From: a virus
Direction: 5' to 3' (one strand)
DNA length: 51,702 nucleotides
IMG/VR virus record: IMGVR_UViG_3300008108_000167
Location: 1-51,702 of that record
Of the stretch, positions 30,201-40,700 are shown piece by piece; positions within the stretch are counted from its first letter, which is position 1; the number at the start of each line of letters is the position of its first letter. A model generated the notes under the pieces. The model made no database searches and was not told the origin of the DNA. It saw only the letters and a program-made list of their open reading frames with translations. A program made the translations under genes and the position numbers.

Positions 30201-33152
30201 ATTAAGTTGGCAAGAAGTGCTGAAGATGCTTTAAAAATTGTTCCAAAGTCACTGAATATAACTTCTGTTGGTATTGGAACTAGTCACATATTTACTTCAA
30301 CAAAACAAAATGCAAAAACACTAATATCAATTGACAATGTAATTCAATCTCCTATAGTATCAACTTCAACTACAACACAGTTATCAGCAAATCTTTTATC
30401 AGTAGATGATTTACTATATTCGGATTCTATTGATGGAATAATTTCCGGCGATCTTTTACGTATTGATAATGAAATTGTAAAAGTAGAATCCATTGGGGTT
30501 GGCAGTACAAATGCAATTCGCGTCGCAAGACCTTGGTTAGGAACAGAACTTGCAAGTCATTCCATTGGAACTTCTGTGACTAAAGTGAATGGCAATTACA
30601 ATATAGTTCAAAATAAGATTAGTTTTGCAGAGGCTCCTTATGGGAATATTCCTTTTGGAACATCTACTAATCCACCCGATGAAAGAGATTGGCTAGGTAT
30701 TACATCATCTTCATATTTCCACGGAAGGGTGTTCATGAGATCTGGTATCACAGATTCCTCTAATGAATCATATAATAAGAATTATATTTTTGATGATATT
30801 TCTTCAAGATTCAATGGATCACAAAGAACATTTGCATTAACATCAAATGGTTCTGATATTACTGACATTTTTGAAGACAATGCTATTGTACTCATAAATG
30901 AAATCTTCCAGCAACCAGGATTAACAAAAAATTATTTCTTATCTGAATCTGTTGGAGTTACTTCAATTTCATTTGTTGGATCAGCAACATCCCAAGTTTC
31001 CGATATTAATACTTCAAACCTTCCCTCAGGAGGAATAATTGTTTCGATTGGTTCAACTGAAGGTTTTGGATATCAACCTATAATATCTGCAGGTGGAACT
31101 GCGGTGGTATCTGTTGCAGGAACCATTTCGTCTATTAGTATTGGCAATAGCGGATCTGGATATAGGTCTTCAATTCAAACTCTAACAGGAATTTCTACTG
31201 TTGTTGTTAGAGTCGGTGTTGCAACATCTTCAACGGGGATTGCAAATATTCAGTTTATTGGAACTGCAGCAGTTAGCAACGGAAGTATTGTTAGCATTGC
31301 GATAACAAATCCTGGAGTTGGATATACTTCATCCAATCCACCACATGTGATTATTGATCCACCACTTTCATATTCAAATATTCCATTAATTTATAGTTCA
31401 TCTTCTTCTGGCATTGGCACTAGAGCAACTATAGACGTTGTAGTTGGACAAGGATCTAGTATAATTGAATTTGAAATTCAGAATACTGGATATAGATATG
31501 AACCAGGTGATATATTAACTGTTCCTGTTGGAGGAGCAACTGGAATACCAACAACGCCAAACTCAGTTGTAAAAGAATTCCAGATTACAGTAGATAGTGT
31601 TGATAGAGATAAGTTCTCTGGATGGTCTCTCGGTGAATTGGAAGTATTTGATGACATTCAACAATTGTTTGATAGTAGCAGAATTATCTTCCCACTAAAA
31701 TACAATGGTTCAATAATCTCTGTTTATGCAAAGAAAGGTTCTCCAATAAACATCCAAGATGTACTTTTAGTTTTTATTAATGATATTCTACAAATCCCAG
31801 GCAAAGGTTATGTCTTTAATGGCGGCAGTAAAATTCAATTTACTGAGGCACCAAAACCAGATGATACCTGCAAGATTTTATTCTATAAGGGAAGTGGTGA
31901 TAATGTTGATGTTATATTCCGTGATGTAGTAGATACAGTTAAGATTGGTGATGATTTGCAATTAACATATGACTCTTTTGTTGGACAGTCACCAAGTTTA
32001 TTAGAAGATGAAAGAAAGGTAGTAGACATACTATCAATTGAGACTGTTGAAACAAACCCATATTTTGGTCCAGGAAATACTTCAGTCACAACACTAACAA
32101 GACCAATAAATTGGTGTCGCCAAACTGAAGACTTAATTATCAATGAAAAAGAGGTAAGTAAGAATAGAGAGTTCTATGAGCCACTCATCTATCCAACTAC
32201 ACACATAATTCAACCAGTTGGTGTTGGATCAACTATTGTATATGTTGAAAATCTAAGACCATTCTTTAACCCATTAAATGAAAATAACATTTCCTTAGAA
32301 TTCCAAAACAATATTACTTTAATATCTCAGGATACTAAAGTTTCTGCAAGTGCCACTGCTATTGTATCAGTGGCGGGAACTATTTCTTCTATTAATATTT
32401 TAGATGGTGGTTCTGGATATGATTCTGCCCCTATAGTTACAATTCAAAATCCAATTGGCATAGGATCAACAACTTCTACTGCAATTTCATTTATAACTTC
32501 TGGAATTGTCACTTCAATTTCTATTACTGGAGTTGTTACTGGATATTCTTCAATGAATCCTCCGGTTGTATTAATTGAACCCCCAACAATTGATATTGAG
32601 AGTAACAAGGTCGCTTCATATGAAGGAGACTTTGGAATAATTAGTGGAATCTCTACAGTTTCTGTTGGAGTCGCTTCCACTGGAATTGTATTTGATTTCT
32701 TCATACCTCAAAATTCACCTCTTCGTGAAGGGATGATTTCCGGAATTACAACAATAAGTGGAATACAAACTAATTACTATTTTGTTGTTTCAAACTCAAA
32801 CGTTGGAAATGGCGTAACATCTCTTGATTCTCTACGTAAAATAGTTGGGTCGGGAAAAAGTTTTCTTGATGGAGTTTACCAAGTTTCTTCAGTATCAATT
32901 GCACAAACCTCGGTTGTAGGTTTAGGTATTACTTATGTTGCTAAAGTCATAGTGAGTGTTTCTGGTTACAACGGATTAAGTGGAATTGGATATAGCAATT
33001 ATTATGGAAACTTTAGTTGGGGAAGAATTAAACTCAAATCCAGAACAAAATCTGAATCATATAATGCATATACAAATTCTGGTTATTCTGGAATTTCCAC
33101 GGGAACACTTGTAACTAGAACTACTCCATTAAAATACTTTAATTACCTTTAA
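21216..33152 (+). CDS. Giant 3978-residue virion structural protein with YHYH motif
   Basis: An uninterrupted 3978-codon frame. The N-terminus (VIQNQLPSYVREEFPLVAEF..) is of the type seen after gp6 in cyanophages. The YHYH motif lies at about residues 1226-1241 (IIGWAYDGNPIYGPYG). The rest is a string of repeated beta modules: GxGY..PP.V.I units (from about residue 715, again around 1030, 1120 and 3300-3700), HGL..GD.V.Y..YY..KVD.N..KL units (about residues 470, 590, 925, 1815, 2940), and GD.LRI..E..KV units. By position it corresponds to T4 gp7, but I see no sequence match that proves it. The length is far above T4 wedge proteins, suggesting long peripheral baseplate or fibre-like extensions. 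Confidence 0.9.
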   Translation: MTEKRIQFNNVIQNQLPSYVREEFPLVAEFLKQYYISQEFQGSSTDLVQNVDQYLKLDTIKSNIESTYLAADISFLDETITVLSTVGFPDSYGLLQIDDEVITYTNKTTTSFTGCVRGFSGVTSYNNQNKPDELVFKSTESADHKKDAKVINLSSLFLQEFFNKIKYQLTPGFENREFYSGLDKYLFLKQSKDFYSTRGTDLSFKILFKVLYGEDVKIIKPQDYLSKPSDSHYEITNDLVVESISGDPYELERSTLRQDSYGDIPKGYASISRVEKIFAKSDKTYYKLSFDAGYNRDISVDGSLYGNFSIHPKTKVIGRVLSGANTIDVDSTVGFPLTGDLSVVYSDGTTGTISYSSKSLNQFFGCQNISKTILDGTDIWLDVYAYGLSNKNNNETIRVRITSVLKSVDLTANTYYHSIGDTGIIKTLGVNPSDEVVSNNWIFNISSGVDVLSLSLIDIISNTYNLTTKIAHNLRVGDSIRLLSNDGTSAISLVSNVLSDSIIEITGQGILDLNRSYSIQRNLLKVNSQKYSDLTNQITNVQNVYKIDNKTLIASSSLPSYNNQPLNAFDRTVVFSGTFSGDIFTITSGEDHGFYTGDSVYYTPSQGSLFTEGLYFIKRVNQSSVQIAKSRANIYNSIFINLTSPVTVTGSKFEDFEFHSRKLESQKILREVNTPIDDGKEYQTAPGPVGILVNGVEILNYKSKDKIFYGSVENIDVVNSGSGYDIINPPSLIITDSVGTGATGYCTINGSLQEIRIIDPGFDYIDTPKINITGGNGVGAKANASMKLIDHQVSFNAESKSAFVSITNNTIGFSTFHKFRNTERVIYRTNAQKSVGGITTNSTYYVSVQDLYTVKLYKTFDDSLVGVNTVALTSFGIGNHLLESYNKKSVISSINIESEGSNYQNKKRTATSSGVSTSLSYITIKNHDYQSGEIVRYSATGSPIGGLVSNTNYYLTKVDENNFRLSLVGIGTDNQDFYYKTNQYIDFTSTGSGIHNFNYPQISVEVVGNIGVSSIFKAQVQPIFRGEVTSIHIENNGVGYGSSEIVNFSRDPNVTLSSGSDAQLIPIINAGKIVEVLVNNPGKDYSSPPNLNILTNGNGIGAVLTSIIENGQIKSVKIIESGAGYDQNNTSIVVSSAGVGAELKSQLKSWTINLFARYLNKISTDDGFVFYNPNSKYGLEYSHLYAPRKLRENLYSKDSGGKTLYGKNDLIKVNDVEVSSTNHSPIIGWAYDGNPIYGPYGFANKNGGAISRMRSGYVLNQSSDRPPFPSGFFVEDYEYKNVNDDSVLDEFNGRFCITPDFPKGIYAYFATIDSTSSSSFGGYRLPVFPYVVGNKFKSAPNEFNFRRSSNQDDIDLNQTKWSRNTSPYNLLKNNASYAYLPLPNVLDQTVDVKYASPGSVENIGIVTGGLNYKVNDKVIFDEQETGGFGLSSKVSRIVGKTVNSISVASTTINGAEIYSIEGNKNLFFVQSSSPHSLLNRDIVFISGISTTSSLIGGFYVAGISTNTLSVYSPSGISSVTITGIVTYISVSGNLSNIRENDIFRIGTEKIKVLNIDNDSSRIRVLRSAEGTVGSAHSYTDVLYEQSRRFSINVGITTSYGHKLNKEIYFDPKESLGIGTVSGVGIGSTLSFSNPGVGASQIFIPTKSIYIPNHNLETGDSLTYSKNSGDAISVSVDGTNSTLLLDQSVVYVAKITNDLIGISTVKVGLGTTGTFVGIASTTNTKSTLYFTGIGTGSYHSFKTNYSNLTCKVSRNLVTVSTAQTHGLTNNDEVFVNVNPGLSTSFVIKYNDYNRKVLVNPRSFVVGDIDILSNSISIPNHNFKNGQKIVYNSTSPSGGLVNDKIYYIVVFDSNTIKLSTSYYSSIGLNPEIVDITSTFDGTLSPVNPPIKVYKDSTVTFDLSDSSLSYLNGSVQYSAFEFNFYIDSNYTQIFNKSNSSNTFEVTRFGRIGIDTGATVTLSVTDNLPQKLYYKLDPVYDSTLPPIKEEINVDSSVQSNNEVQIIYSGYNGRHRITSIASTSFTYNVEELPESAVYNSSSRLSYETTSPSAFGPVSKIDITSKGQNYSSLPKFSRIVSANGTGSILEASSKSIGKVKKTKLNNIGFDFSCDYTVRPNLILPQILKIEPLNSIDYIGITSTGRGYTTAPKLIVLDGSTKQALTEVDIRYSLGDNYATILNNTYRLNDTTPTIIPTQNSNGVGIGSILYNPSNNNVTVTLSVGFSTLSSFPFAVNDKVLIENVSVGINSTAKGFNSENYDYQLFTITAVDANIGGIGTVTYNLTDHLVAGEVPGRYDPVNSSGRIIPEKYFPKFNVGLKPNNFFENENVRYPNQQLPLGFVEDWNEKTKYVRISSREILKEGNILEGTSSKTQGRISSVVKTEGFIDVGSYSKSENGWITETGVLNNQLQRIQDNFYYQNFSYSLKSKVPYDTWENAVGSLNHTSGFKKFSDYQLESFGYSGISTETVSLIDVTTDIDGFASLNCVYDFDLARENALIVGSKVISDEITFSSRVLTDYFESVGNRVLSIDDISGQFNSNPRSTRFSIVHRFPLTDARAQKYVTYVRDKRYTSQRQLMLFTLLHDNTIGYLNQYGRVESVYDLGSFDFSVERNEGLVLFYPTKYKVNDYDVTTLSYNVKDSFAGIGSTTLGNIVSLNTNTTFVSSGSTTIIGIGTTYTSAKVLVEISGDNGQYQFNELNLIHDGTNIELLDYGQLTSHSTDSFSSSGLGTFYAYFSGSNLKVDFTPVVGVAASVSTIQVAIANTAVSGVGTFDIKYVRFEAKSTSIASSTSPSANIIAEYPDSYDGGYYIVQVSDITNNRHQLSELVVLDDENDVYVTEFGNVETHSGLGTIDAIKTANSTRLVFTPLPSINTQVKVFFNSLTNFDESNTLIQYNNNTATSDYNVYYGTERDVRLSFDLKHQGNPIFQKYFDGSNSSVVSTASSTITIKNHFFVTGERITYSSGSPTSTPIGIASTDFGVGIGTTDKLPSTVYVIKIDENNIKLARSAEDALKIVPKSLNITSVGIGTSHIFTSTKQNAKTLISIDNVIQSPIVSTSTTTQLSANLLSVDDLLYSDSIDGIISGDLLRIDNEIVKVESIGVGSTNAIRVARPWLGTELASHSIGTSVTKVNGNYNIVQNKISFAEAPYGNIPFGTSTNPPDERDWLGITSSSYFHGRVFMRSGITDSSNESYNKNYIFDDISSRFNGSQRTFALTSNGSDITDIFEDNAIVLINEIFQQPGLTKNYFLSESVGVTSISFVGSATSQVSDINTSNLPSGGIIVSIGSTEGFGYQPIISAGGTAVVSVAGTISSISIGNSGSGYRSSIQTLTGISTVVVRVGVATSSTGIANIQFIGTAAVSNGSIVSIAITNPGVGYTSSNPPHVIIDPPLSYSNIPLIYSSSSSGIGTRATIDVVVGQGSSIIEFEIQNTGYRYEPGDILTVPVGGATGIPTTPNSVVKEFQITVDSVDRDKFSGWSLGELEVFDDIQQLFDSSRIIFPLKYNGSIISVYAKKGSPINIQDVLLVFINDILQIPGKGYVFNGGSKIQFTEAPKPDDTCKILFYKGSGDNVDVIFRDVVDTVKIGDDLQLTYDSFVGQSPSLLEDERKVVDILSIETVETNPYFGPGNTSVTTLTRPINWCRQTEDLIINEKEVSKNREFYEPLIYPTTHIIQPVGVGSTIVYVENLRPFFNPLNENNISLEFQNNITLISQDTKVSASATAIVSVAGTISSINILDGGSGYDSAPIVTIQNPIGIGSTTSTAISFITSGIVTSISITGVVTGYSSMNPPVVLIEPPTIDIESNKVASYEGDFGIISGISTVSVGVASTGIVFDFFIPQNSPLREGMISGITTISGIQTNYYFVVSNSNVGNGVTSLDSLRKIVGSGKSFLDGVYQVSSVSIAQTSVVGLGITYVAKVIVSVSGYNGLSGIGYSNYYGNFSWGRIKLKSRTKSESYNAYTNSGYSGISTGTLVTRTTPLKYFNYL

Positions 33153-33158
33153 TAAATA
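33151..33158 (+). promoter_or_regulatory. Late promoter AATAAATA upstream of gp8
   Basis: AATAAATA overlaps the stop of the giant gene (TAATAAATA) and lies 17 bp before the gp8 ATG. Confidence 0.7.
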
Positions 33159-33175
33159 GATAAAAAACTCCACAA

Positions 33176-34741
33176 ATGGCTGCAATTATAACTGACCAAA
33201 TTAGAATATTAAATGCTAAAAACTTTGTTGCTGGAGTAACTACCTCTACCAATTCTTATTATACTTTTGTTGGACTTCCAAATCCAACAAATATTCAAAG
33301 TGATTGGGACACTACTCCACCATCTCCACGAGATAGTTTTGATGAAGAAAATAACTATTGGGATACAATGATTGCATTGAAGAAGATTAATTCTTCAGAT
33401 GTGCGTCAAGTAGTGCAGAAGAGAGTGTGGTCTTCTGGAACTACTTATGATTACTATAGACATGATTATAGTAGATCAAATGTCGCTCCAGTTTCTGGTG
33501 CAACAAGTTTATATTCTTCATCTTATTATGTCTTAAATAGTGACTATAGAGTTTATATTTGTCTCCAAAATGGAACCGATCCTACTTATCCAAGCGGTAG
33601 ACCATCATTAGATGAACCAACGTTCGTTGATTTGGAACCAAGAGCAGCTGGAGCAAGTGGAGATGGATATATTTGGAAATACTTATATACAATTAAACCA
33701 AGTGATATTGTAAAATTTGAATCAACAAACTTTATGCCTGTCCCATTAAATTGGGAAACGAGTGCGGATAATTCTTCCGTAAGAAATAACGCAGTTGATG
33801 GATCCATAAAAATAGTCACCATCAAAAATCGTGGAGTTGGCGTTGGCACCGCGAACAGAACTTATACAAGAGTTCCAATTAGGGGAGATGGTACTGGCGC
33901 AGAATGCACTATTGTTATCAATAATGATCAACAAGTTGAATCAGTAGTAGTTTCAAATCAAGGTTCCGGTTATACCTACGGTAATGTTGATTTGGTTGTT
34001 GGAAATGTTCCTACAGGATCAGTCAGACCATCTTTTGATGTGATTATTTCTCCAAAAGGAGGGCATGGAGCAGATATTTATAGAGAGTTGGGAGCATACA
34101 ATGTTCTTCTATATTCCAGAATTGAAAATGATTCCCAAAACCCAGATTTTATAACGGGAAATCAAATTGCAAGAGTTGGTGTTGTAGAAAATCCAAAACA
34201 ATTTGGATCAACACAATTACTGAATACAGACAAAGCAAGTGCTGCATATGCAATAAGATTAACTGGTGTTGGATATAGTTCAGCATCATTTTCTCCAGAT
34301 TCTATGATCACTCAAACGGTAGGCACTGGCATAACTGCTTCTGGTAGAGTAATTAGTTACGACCAAACAACCGGAGTCTTAAAATATTGGCAAGATAGAA
34401 CTCTTGCTGGATTTAGTACAGGAAGTACATCAGTTGGTATGGCACAAACTAATCCACAGTATGGATTTGATTTGGTTGAATTTACAAGCAATCCATTATC
34501 CGGAGGAAGTCTGGTAATTAATGGAAATACTGGATCTACATTATCAATTAGTACATCCTTTACAGGTATATCTACAGTAATAAATAGTAGAACCTACTAT
34601 CTTGGTCAGTCTTTTGTAAATGGTCTATCAAATCCAGAGGTCAAAAAGTACTCTGGAAACATAATTTATGTTGATAACAGACCAGCAATTACTAGATCAT
34701 CAAACCAAAAAGAAGATATTAAAGTCATTTTGCAGTTCTAA
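33176..34741 (+). CDS. gp8: Baseplate wedge subunit gp8
   Basis: A 521-residue protein. The N-terminus (MAAIITDQIRILNAKNFVAG.., then YTFVGLPNP..WD..PP.PRDS) and TYDYYRHDYS, YVLNSDYRVYICLQN are the pattern I know for gp8 of cyanophages. T4 gp8 is 334 residues, so this is longer by about 190 residues. The added part includes GxGY-type modules (VGVGTANRTYTRVP, NQGSGYTYGNVDL). Role: wedge component linked to gp7. The order gp6, giant protein, gp8 matches T4 6, 7, 8. Confidence 0.82.
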   Translation: MAAIITDQIRILNAKNFVAGVTTSTNSYYTFVGLPNPTNIQSDWDTTPPSPRDSFDEENNYWDTMIALKKINSSDVRQVVQKRVWSSGTTYDYYRHDYSRSNVAPVSGATSLYSSSYYVLNSDYRVYICLQNGTDPTYPSGRPSLDEPTFVDLEPRAAGASGDGYIWKYLYTIKPSDIVKFESTNFMPVPLNWETSADNSSVRNNAVDGSIKIVTIKNRGVGVGTANRTYTRVPIRGDGTGAECTIVINNDQQVESVVVSNQGSGYTYGNVDLVVGNVPTGSVRPSFDVIISPKGGHGADIYRELGAYNVLLYSRIENDSQNPDFITGNQIARVGVVENPKQFGSTQLLNTDKASAAYAIRLTGVGYSSASFSPDSMITQTVGTGITASGRVISYDQTTGVLKYWQDRTLAGFSTGSTSVGMAQTNPQYGFDLVEFTSNPLSGGSLVINGNTGSTLSISTSFTGISTVINSRTYYLGQSFVNGLSNPEVKKYSGNIIYVDNRPAITRSSNQKEDIKVILQF

Positions 34742-34747
34742 AGAATT

Positions 34748-37700
34748 ATGTCCCAAGTAACAAACCTCAATGTATCGCCATATTTTGACGATTTTGATGC
34801 AAATAATGACTACTATAAGGTTCTTTTTAAGCCTGGATATCCAATTCAGGCAAGAGAACTGACAACTTTACAGTCTATTTTACAAAATCAAGTTGAGAAG
34901 TTTGGGCAACACTTTTTTAAAGAGGGTGCAAAAGTAATTCCCGGCAATACTTCATATAATCAATTTTATTATGCAGTAGAGTTGAATAACACTTACTTGG
35001 GTGTTCCAATAGATGCTTATGTAGAACAACTTGTTGGGGCAAAAATTACTGGACAGACTTCGGGAATTACTGCAGTAGTTGAAAAAGTACTGTTATCTAC
35101 TGATTCTGAAAGAGGTAATGTTACGTTATATGTAAATTATTTAAGTTCAAGTACACAAAATAATTCAACAGTTCAGTTTTTAGATGGCGAAAGTATCTCT
35201 TCAAATGTCACTATTACTTCTGGTCTGTTAGGAAATACTTCTATTTCTGCAGGGACTCCTTTTGGAATCACTATTGCAAGCAACGCAACTTCCATTGGAT
35301 CTGCCTTTTCTATTACGGAAGGTGTTTACTTTATAAGAGGTTACTTTGTAACAGTAAATACAGAGACTCTAATTTTAGATCAATATTCAAACAATCCAAA
35401 TTATAGAGTAGGATTGTTTATAAATGAAGAAGTTATTAATTCGGATATTGATGAGGAATTGAATGACAATTCCCAGGGATTCAATAATTATGCTGCTCCA
35501 GGAGCAGATAGATTAAAAATTTCAGTATCCCTGTTTAAAAAAGATTTAACCGACTTTAACGACAATAATTTTATTGAGTTAGCAACTATCTTAGATGGTG
35601 TAATAAAAACTGTTAGAACACCCAAAGACTATAATTTAATTCAAGATGAGTTAGCGAGAAGAACTTATGCAGAATCTGGAGACTATTACGTAACTCCATT
35701 TGACCTGAGCATCAAAGAATCTTTAAATGATGGTTTAGGTAATAGAGGTGTATTTAATCAAGGACAATTTACCTATGGCGGATCTACTCCATCCGAAAAT
35801 CTTGCAATTTACCAAGTTTCCCCAGGAAAGATAGCAGCAGGAAAAGAAATTGGTGTAGCAAGAGTTTATGATTTTAGATTAGAATCTGGATCGTATGATA
35901 CAACAAATTCAGATTTAAACCAATGGAATATTTCTCTTTATGATGTTCAAACAACAACCGAAGTCACATTAAATCAACCAATTACACTTTCTGTTCCCAC
36001 TTTTATTAAGGGTAAAAATAGTGGCGCAACTGCTTTCTTAAAAAATTCAGTAACTAATAGTGCATCAATTGTTCTTTATCAAAAAAATGGCGAATTCATT
36101 CCAAATGAATCATTTATTATTGATGGAATTAATAATAATAGAGTTGCAATAGCAATTACTTCATATGGAATTGCTGATGTAAAATCTGTCCACGGTATTG
36201 TAGGATCTGCAACAACTTTTAATGCAGATACAGTCCAATCTGATTATTTCAATGTAGGAATTGCTACTATTAGTGCTTCAAGTGGTGGTATTAGTACAAT
36301 TACCAGTTCAAATGAAAACTTCCCAGGTAAAATAGTTAAATCTGGTAATCTTGTTAGATTTAGTAATGGATCATCTTCTTTACCAGTATATGCAAGTGTA
36401 GTAAGCGTAGGAAAAACAACGATTTCAATTTCCGGTGTTGCTACGGTAACTGGTATTAATCAGGGTGGTTTACCAACATCACTTCTAAATGTTTCTGATT
36501 TGAAAATTTTAGGAACTAAATTATCTAAATCTACAGATGATACTTTATATACAGTTTTACCTAGACCAAATATATCTTCAGTAGACTTAACTAATGCATC
36601 TTTAACCATCAGAAAGACTTTTAATGTAACTATCGCTGATAATCAATTATCAACACCAGTTACTGCTGGAGAAAATGAAACTTTCTTACCTTTTGATGAA
36701 GAAAGATACACTTTAATGAGATCTGATGGAAGAACAGAGGTTCTTACTTCGGACAAATTTGATTTTATTAATGGATCAACTCAAATTCAAATTTATAATT
36801 TGGGTTCTAATGGAAGCGCGACACTTGTTGCAACTTTAAGAAAGATTAAACCAAAATCAAAAATCAAGTTAAAAAATAGAGTTAATTCGATTCTTATTGA
36901 TAAATCCAAGTACGAAGCATCTGGACTTGGCGCAACTACTCTGAACGATGGACTTACTTATGGAAATTATCCATATGGAACAAGAGTTCAAGACGAAAGC
37001 ATTTCACTCAATGTTCCAGATATTGTTAATGTTTATGGCGTTTATGAATCAAGGACAACTGCAGATCCATCAGCGCCTACTTTTGTTCTTTCTTCAATAA
37101 ACGGTCCAACAACTAAAACCACCGATTTAATCATTGGTGAGCAATTTGTTGGTCAGTTAAGTGGTGCAATTGGTGTATATGCAGAAAGATTAACAGATTC
37201 TCAAATTTCGTTTATTCCATTAAATGAAAATACCTTCAAGGAAGGGGAAACGATTACTTTCGCAGAATCTAATATTCAAGCAATTATTACAACTATTGAT
37301 GCTTCTAGTTCCAGTATTTCATCAAACTTTAAGTTTGATAATGGACAAAAAGGATCCTTCTATGGATACGGTTCAATCAATAGAGTACCTTCATCACCAG
37401 AACCATCTAAAAAAATAAAAGTATATTTCGCAAGTGGTTATTATCAAAGTTCAGACGATGGCGATATTACAACAGTAGATTCTTATCGTGGTTTTGATTA
37501 TAAGAAAGACATTCAAATTATAAACTCAGTAAGAAACTCTGATATGATTGATATCAGACCAAGAGTTTCTCCTTATACAGTAGCGGTAAATTCTAGATCG
37601 CCACTTGAATTTTATGGAAGACTTTTTAATGGATCAGGAAATTCATCGGCAAATATTTTAGCATCTGATGAGTCCATTGTTACTACATTTTCATATTATC

Positions 37701-40700
37701 TTGGAAGAATTGATAGAATCTATGTACGTAAAGATGGAACATTCCAGGTTAAATATGGAGTTCCTTCTGAAAAACCAGAGAAACCTGTTAATGTTGAGGA
37801 TGCACTGGAAATTGCAACCGTAACTTTACCTCCATATCTTTTTGATATATCTCAAGCTTCTGTTCAATTCCTTGAGCATAAGAGATATAGAATGGTTGAT
37901 ATCAAACAACTTGAAAATAGAATTAAAAATCTTGAGTATTATACTGCATTATCAACCCTCGAATCAAGCACTGCAAACTTATTTGTTCCCGATTCAAGTG
38001 GATTAGATAGATTTAAATCTGGATTCTTTGTTGATAATTTTAGTTCATTAAATTCACAAGAAAGTGGTGTACCATTTGAAAATAGTATTGATCCTAAAAA
38101 TAAAGAACTAAGACCAAAACACTACACTACTGCTATTGATTTAATTGCAGGTCCTGTGGAAGGAGTAGATTCTCAAGCAGACCTTGCATTTGAAGCACCA
38201 GAAGGAAATAACATAAGAAAAACTGGAGATTTGATCACTCTTGATTATGCAGAAGTCGAATGGTTGAAGCAAATTTTTGCAACTAGAACTGAAAGTGTGA
38301 CCCCATTTATTATTAGTTTCTGGCAAGGAACTGTTGAACTTACTCCAGCAACAGATACTTGGATTGATACTGTAAGATTAGATGCAAAAATTATTAACGT
38401 TGAAGGCAATTATGCCCAAACAATGGCTCTTGCTCAACAACAATTCAATGTAGATCCACAAACTGGTTATTCACCTACCGTTTGGGGTGCTTGGGAAACT
38501 AATTGGACTGGCAAAGAAGTTATTGAAACTGTTAAAACCAGAACAGATACTTCTTATAATTATGGACATTATGGAAATTGGTGGTGGGGATGGCCATATG
38601 GATATGGTTGGGGTTATTGGGGTCATTGGGGTTATTGGGGTTGGCATAGAGGGTATGCAACAACTACAGTTACTCAAGATAATTACAGAGAAGTAAAAGA
38701 AACTGGAGTAAAATCAAGAACTGGTACAACAACTTTTGTTTCTGAACAGTTTGATAATGAATCGATCGGAGATAAAGTTGTAAGTAGAGATCTGGTTCAA
38801 TATTTAAGATCTAGAAACATTCAATTTGTTGCTAAAAATGTAAAACCACTAACTCAAATTTATGCATTCTTTGATGGTGTAGATGTAACTAAGTATTGCA
38901 CACCAAAACTATTAGAAATCACTATGGTTTCTGGAGTATTTGAGGTTGGTGAAACTGTTATTGGCACAATTCAAAAAACAGGTCTAAATGTAACTGTAAT
39001 TAACGAAAGTGATCCGCAAATTACATTTAGAGTTGTGCAATCAAATCACAAAGAAGGTCCATATAATATTCCAACTTCAACATATCCTCTAAATCCATAT
39101 ACAAGCCAAACTCTTCCTGCAACATATTCTTCTACAAGCACTATTTTGAATATAGACACATTTTCACTATGTACTCAATATCAAGGAGAATTTAGTGGTT
39201 GGGTTCAATCCGGAATGACTCTAGTTGGAAAAACAAGTGGTGCTCGTGCAACTATTGCTAATGTAAGACTAATTTCTGATGTTTATACCTCATTAATTGG
39301 TAGTTTCTACATTCCAAATCCAAACATATCCGTAAATCCAAGATTTGAAAATGGTTCAAAAACCTTTACATTGATAAACAGTATTATCAATGATAGAAAT
39401 CTTGCTTCTACAGTATCTGAAGAAAAATTTATTTCAAGTGGAACTATTGAAACTGTTCAAGAAAATATTATTTCCACTAGAAATGCAAGGATTGAGCAAA
39501 AACAAGATCTTCAGCAGAATAATGTTTCCAGAACTACTGGAGCTCAATTAGTAAGTAGTAATGTTATTTCAAAAACAACTAATTGGAATAGATGTCCTTG
39601 GTGGGATCCTCTTGCACAATCTTTCTTAGTTCAAGAAGAAAGTGGTATTTTCCTTACAAAGTGCGATATTTTCTTCAAAACAAAGGATGATGCAGAAGTT
39701 CCGGTATTGTTCCAAATAAGAACAATGCAGGGAGGATACCCCACACAGACTGTTCTCCCATTCTCTGAGATTACGTTAGAACCTGATCAAGTTAATATTT
39801 CTAATGATGGATCTGTTCCGACTTCGTTTGTATTTAAATCACCAGTTTATCTAGAAGGTGGAAAGGAATATTCAATTGTTATTGGATCAAATTCAAACAA
39901 ATATAATGTTTTTATCTCCAGATCTGGTGAAGTTGATATTCTCACACAGTCATATGTAAACCAACCTTATCTTGGTTCATTATTTAAATCTCAAAATGCA
40001 TCAACCTGGGAACCAAGTCAGTGGGAAGATTTGAAGTTTACCCTTTATAGAGCAGATTTCTTAACTTCTGGTAGTGTAGAGTTCTATAGTCCAGAATTAT
40101 CACCAGGAAATTCTCAAGTTCCAACATTATTACCAAATTCTCTTAATCTTAATTCAAGAAAAGTTAGAATTGGATTATCAAGTGCATTAAGTGATAGTAA
40201 TCTAACTTTAGGAAATACTGTTCTCCAACAAGGGACTAATGCAACTGGCAATTATGTAGGAAATGCTGGAATCGCCACGGGAACACTTCAAATTATTAAT
40301 GCTGGTATTGGTTATACTCCATCCTCTGGTAGTTTAACATTTAGTGGAGTTGATTTAGTAACAATTACTGGAAGTGGTAGAAATGCAAAAGCAAATATTA
40401 CAATTTCAAACGGAGTTGCAATAGCAGCTACAGTTTCCGTATCAGGAAATGGGTATCAAGTTGGCGATGTGCTTGGTATTTCTACTTTAGGAGCATCTCC
40501 TGTTGGTAGAGATGCTCTGTTCTCTCTTGTTTCTATTGCAAGTACAAATGAACTTGTTTTAGATAATGTACAAGGTGATTTCTCAATTGCTGGAACTGGT
40601 AAGACAGTACAATATATTAATAATTCGGGATTAACAACCACTTTAAATTCAACTTCAGGTGGAAATGTACAAATTTCGGGTATTAATGTAGAAAGCGATG

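Noticed and set aside
21216-33152. Frameshift fusion or assembly artefact producing the giant ORF
   Set aside because: The frame is open throughout with even composition and recurring modules across its length. Other marine phages also have very large proteins after gp6. Read-level checking could still settle it.
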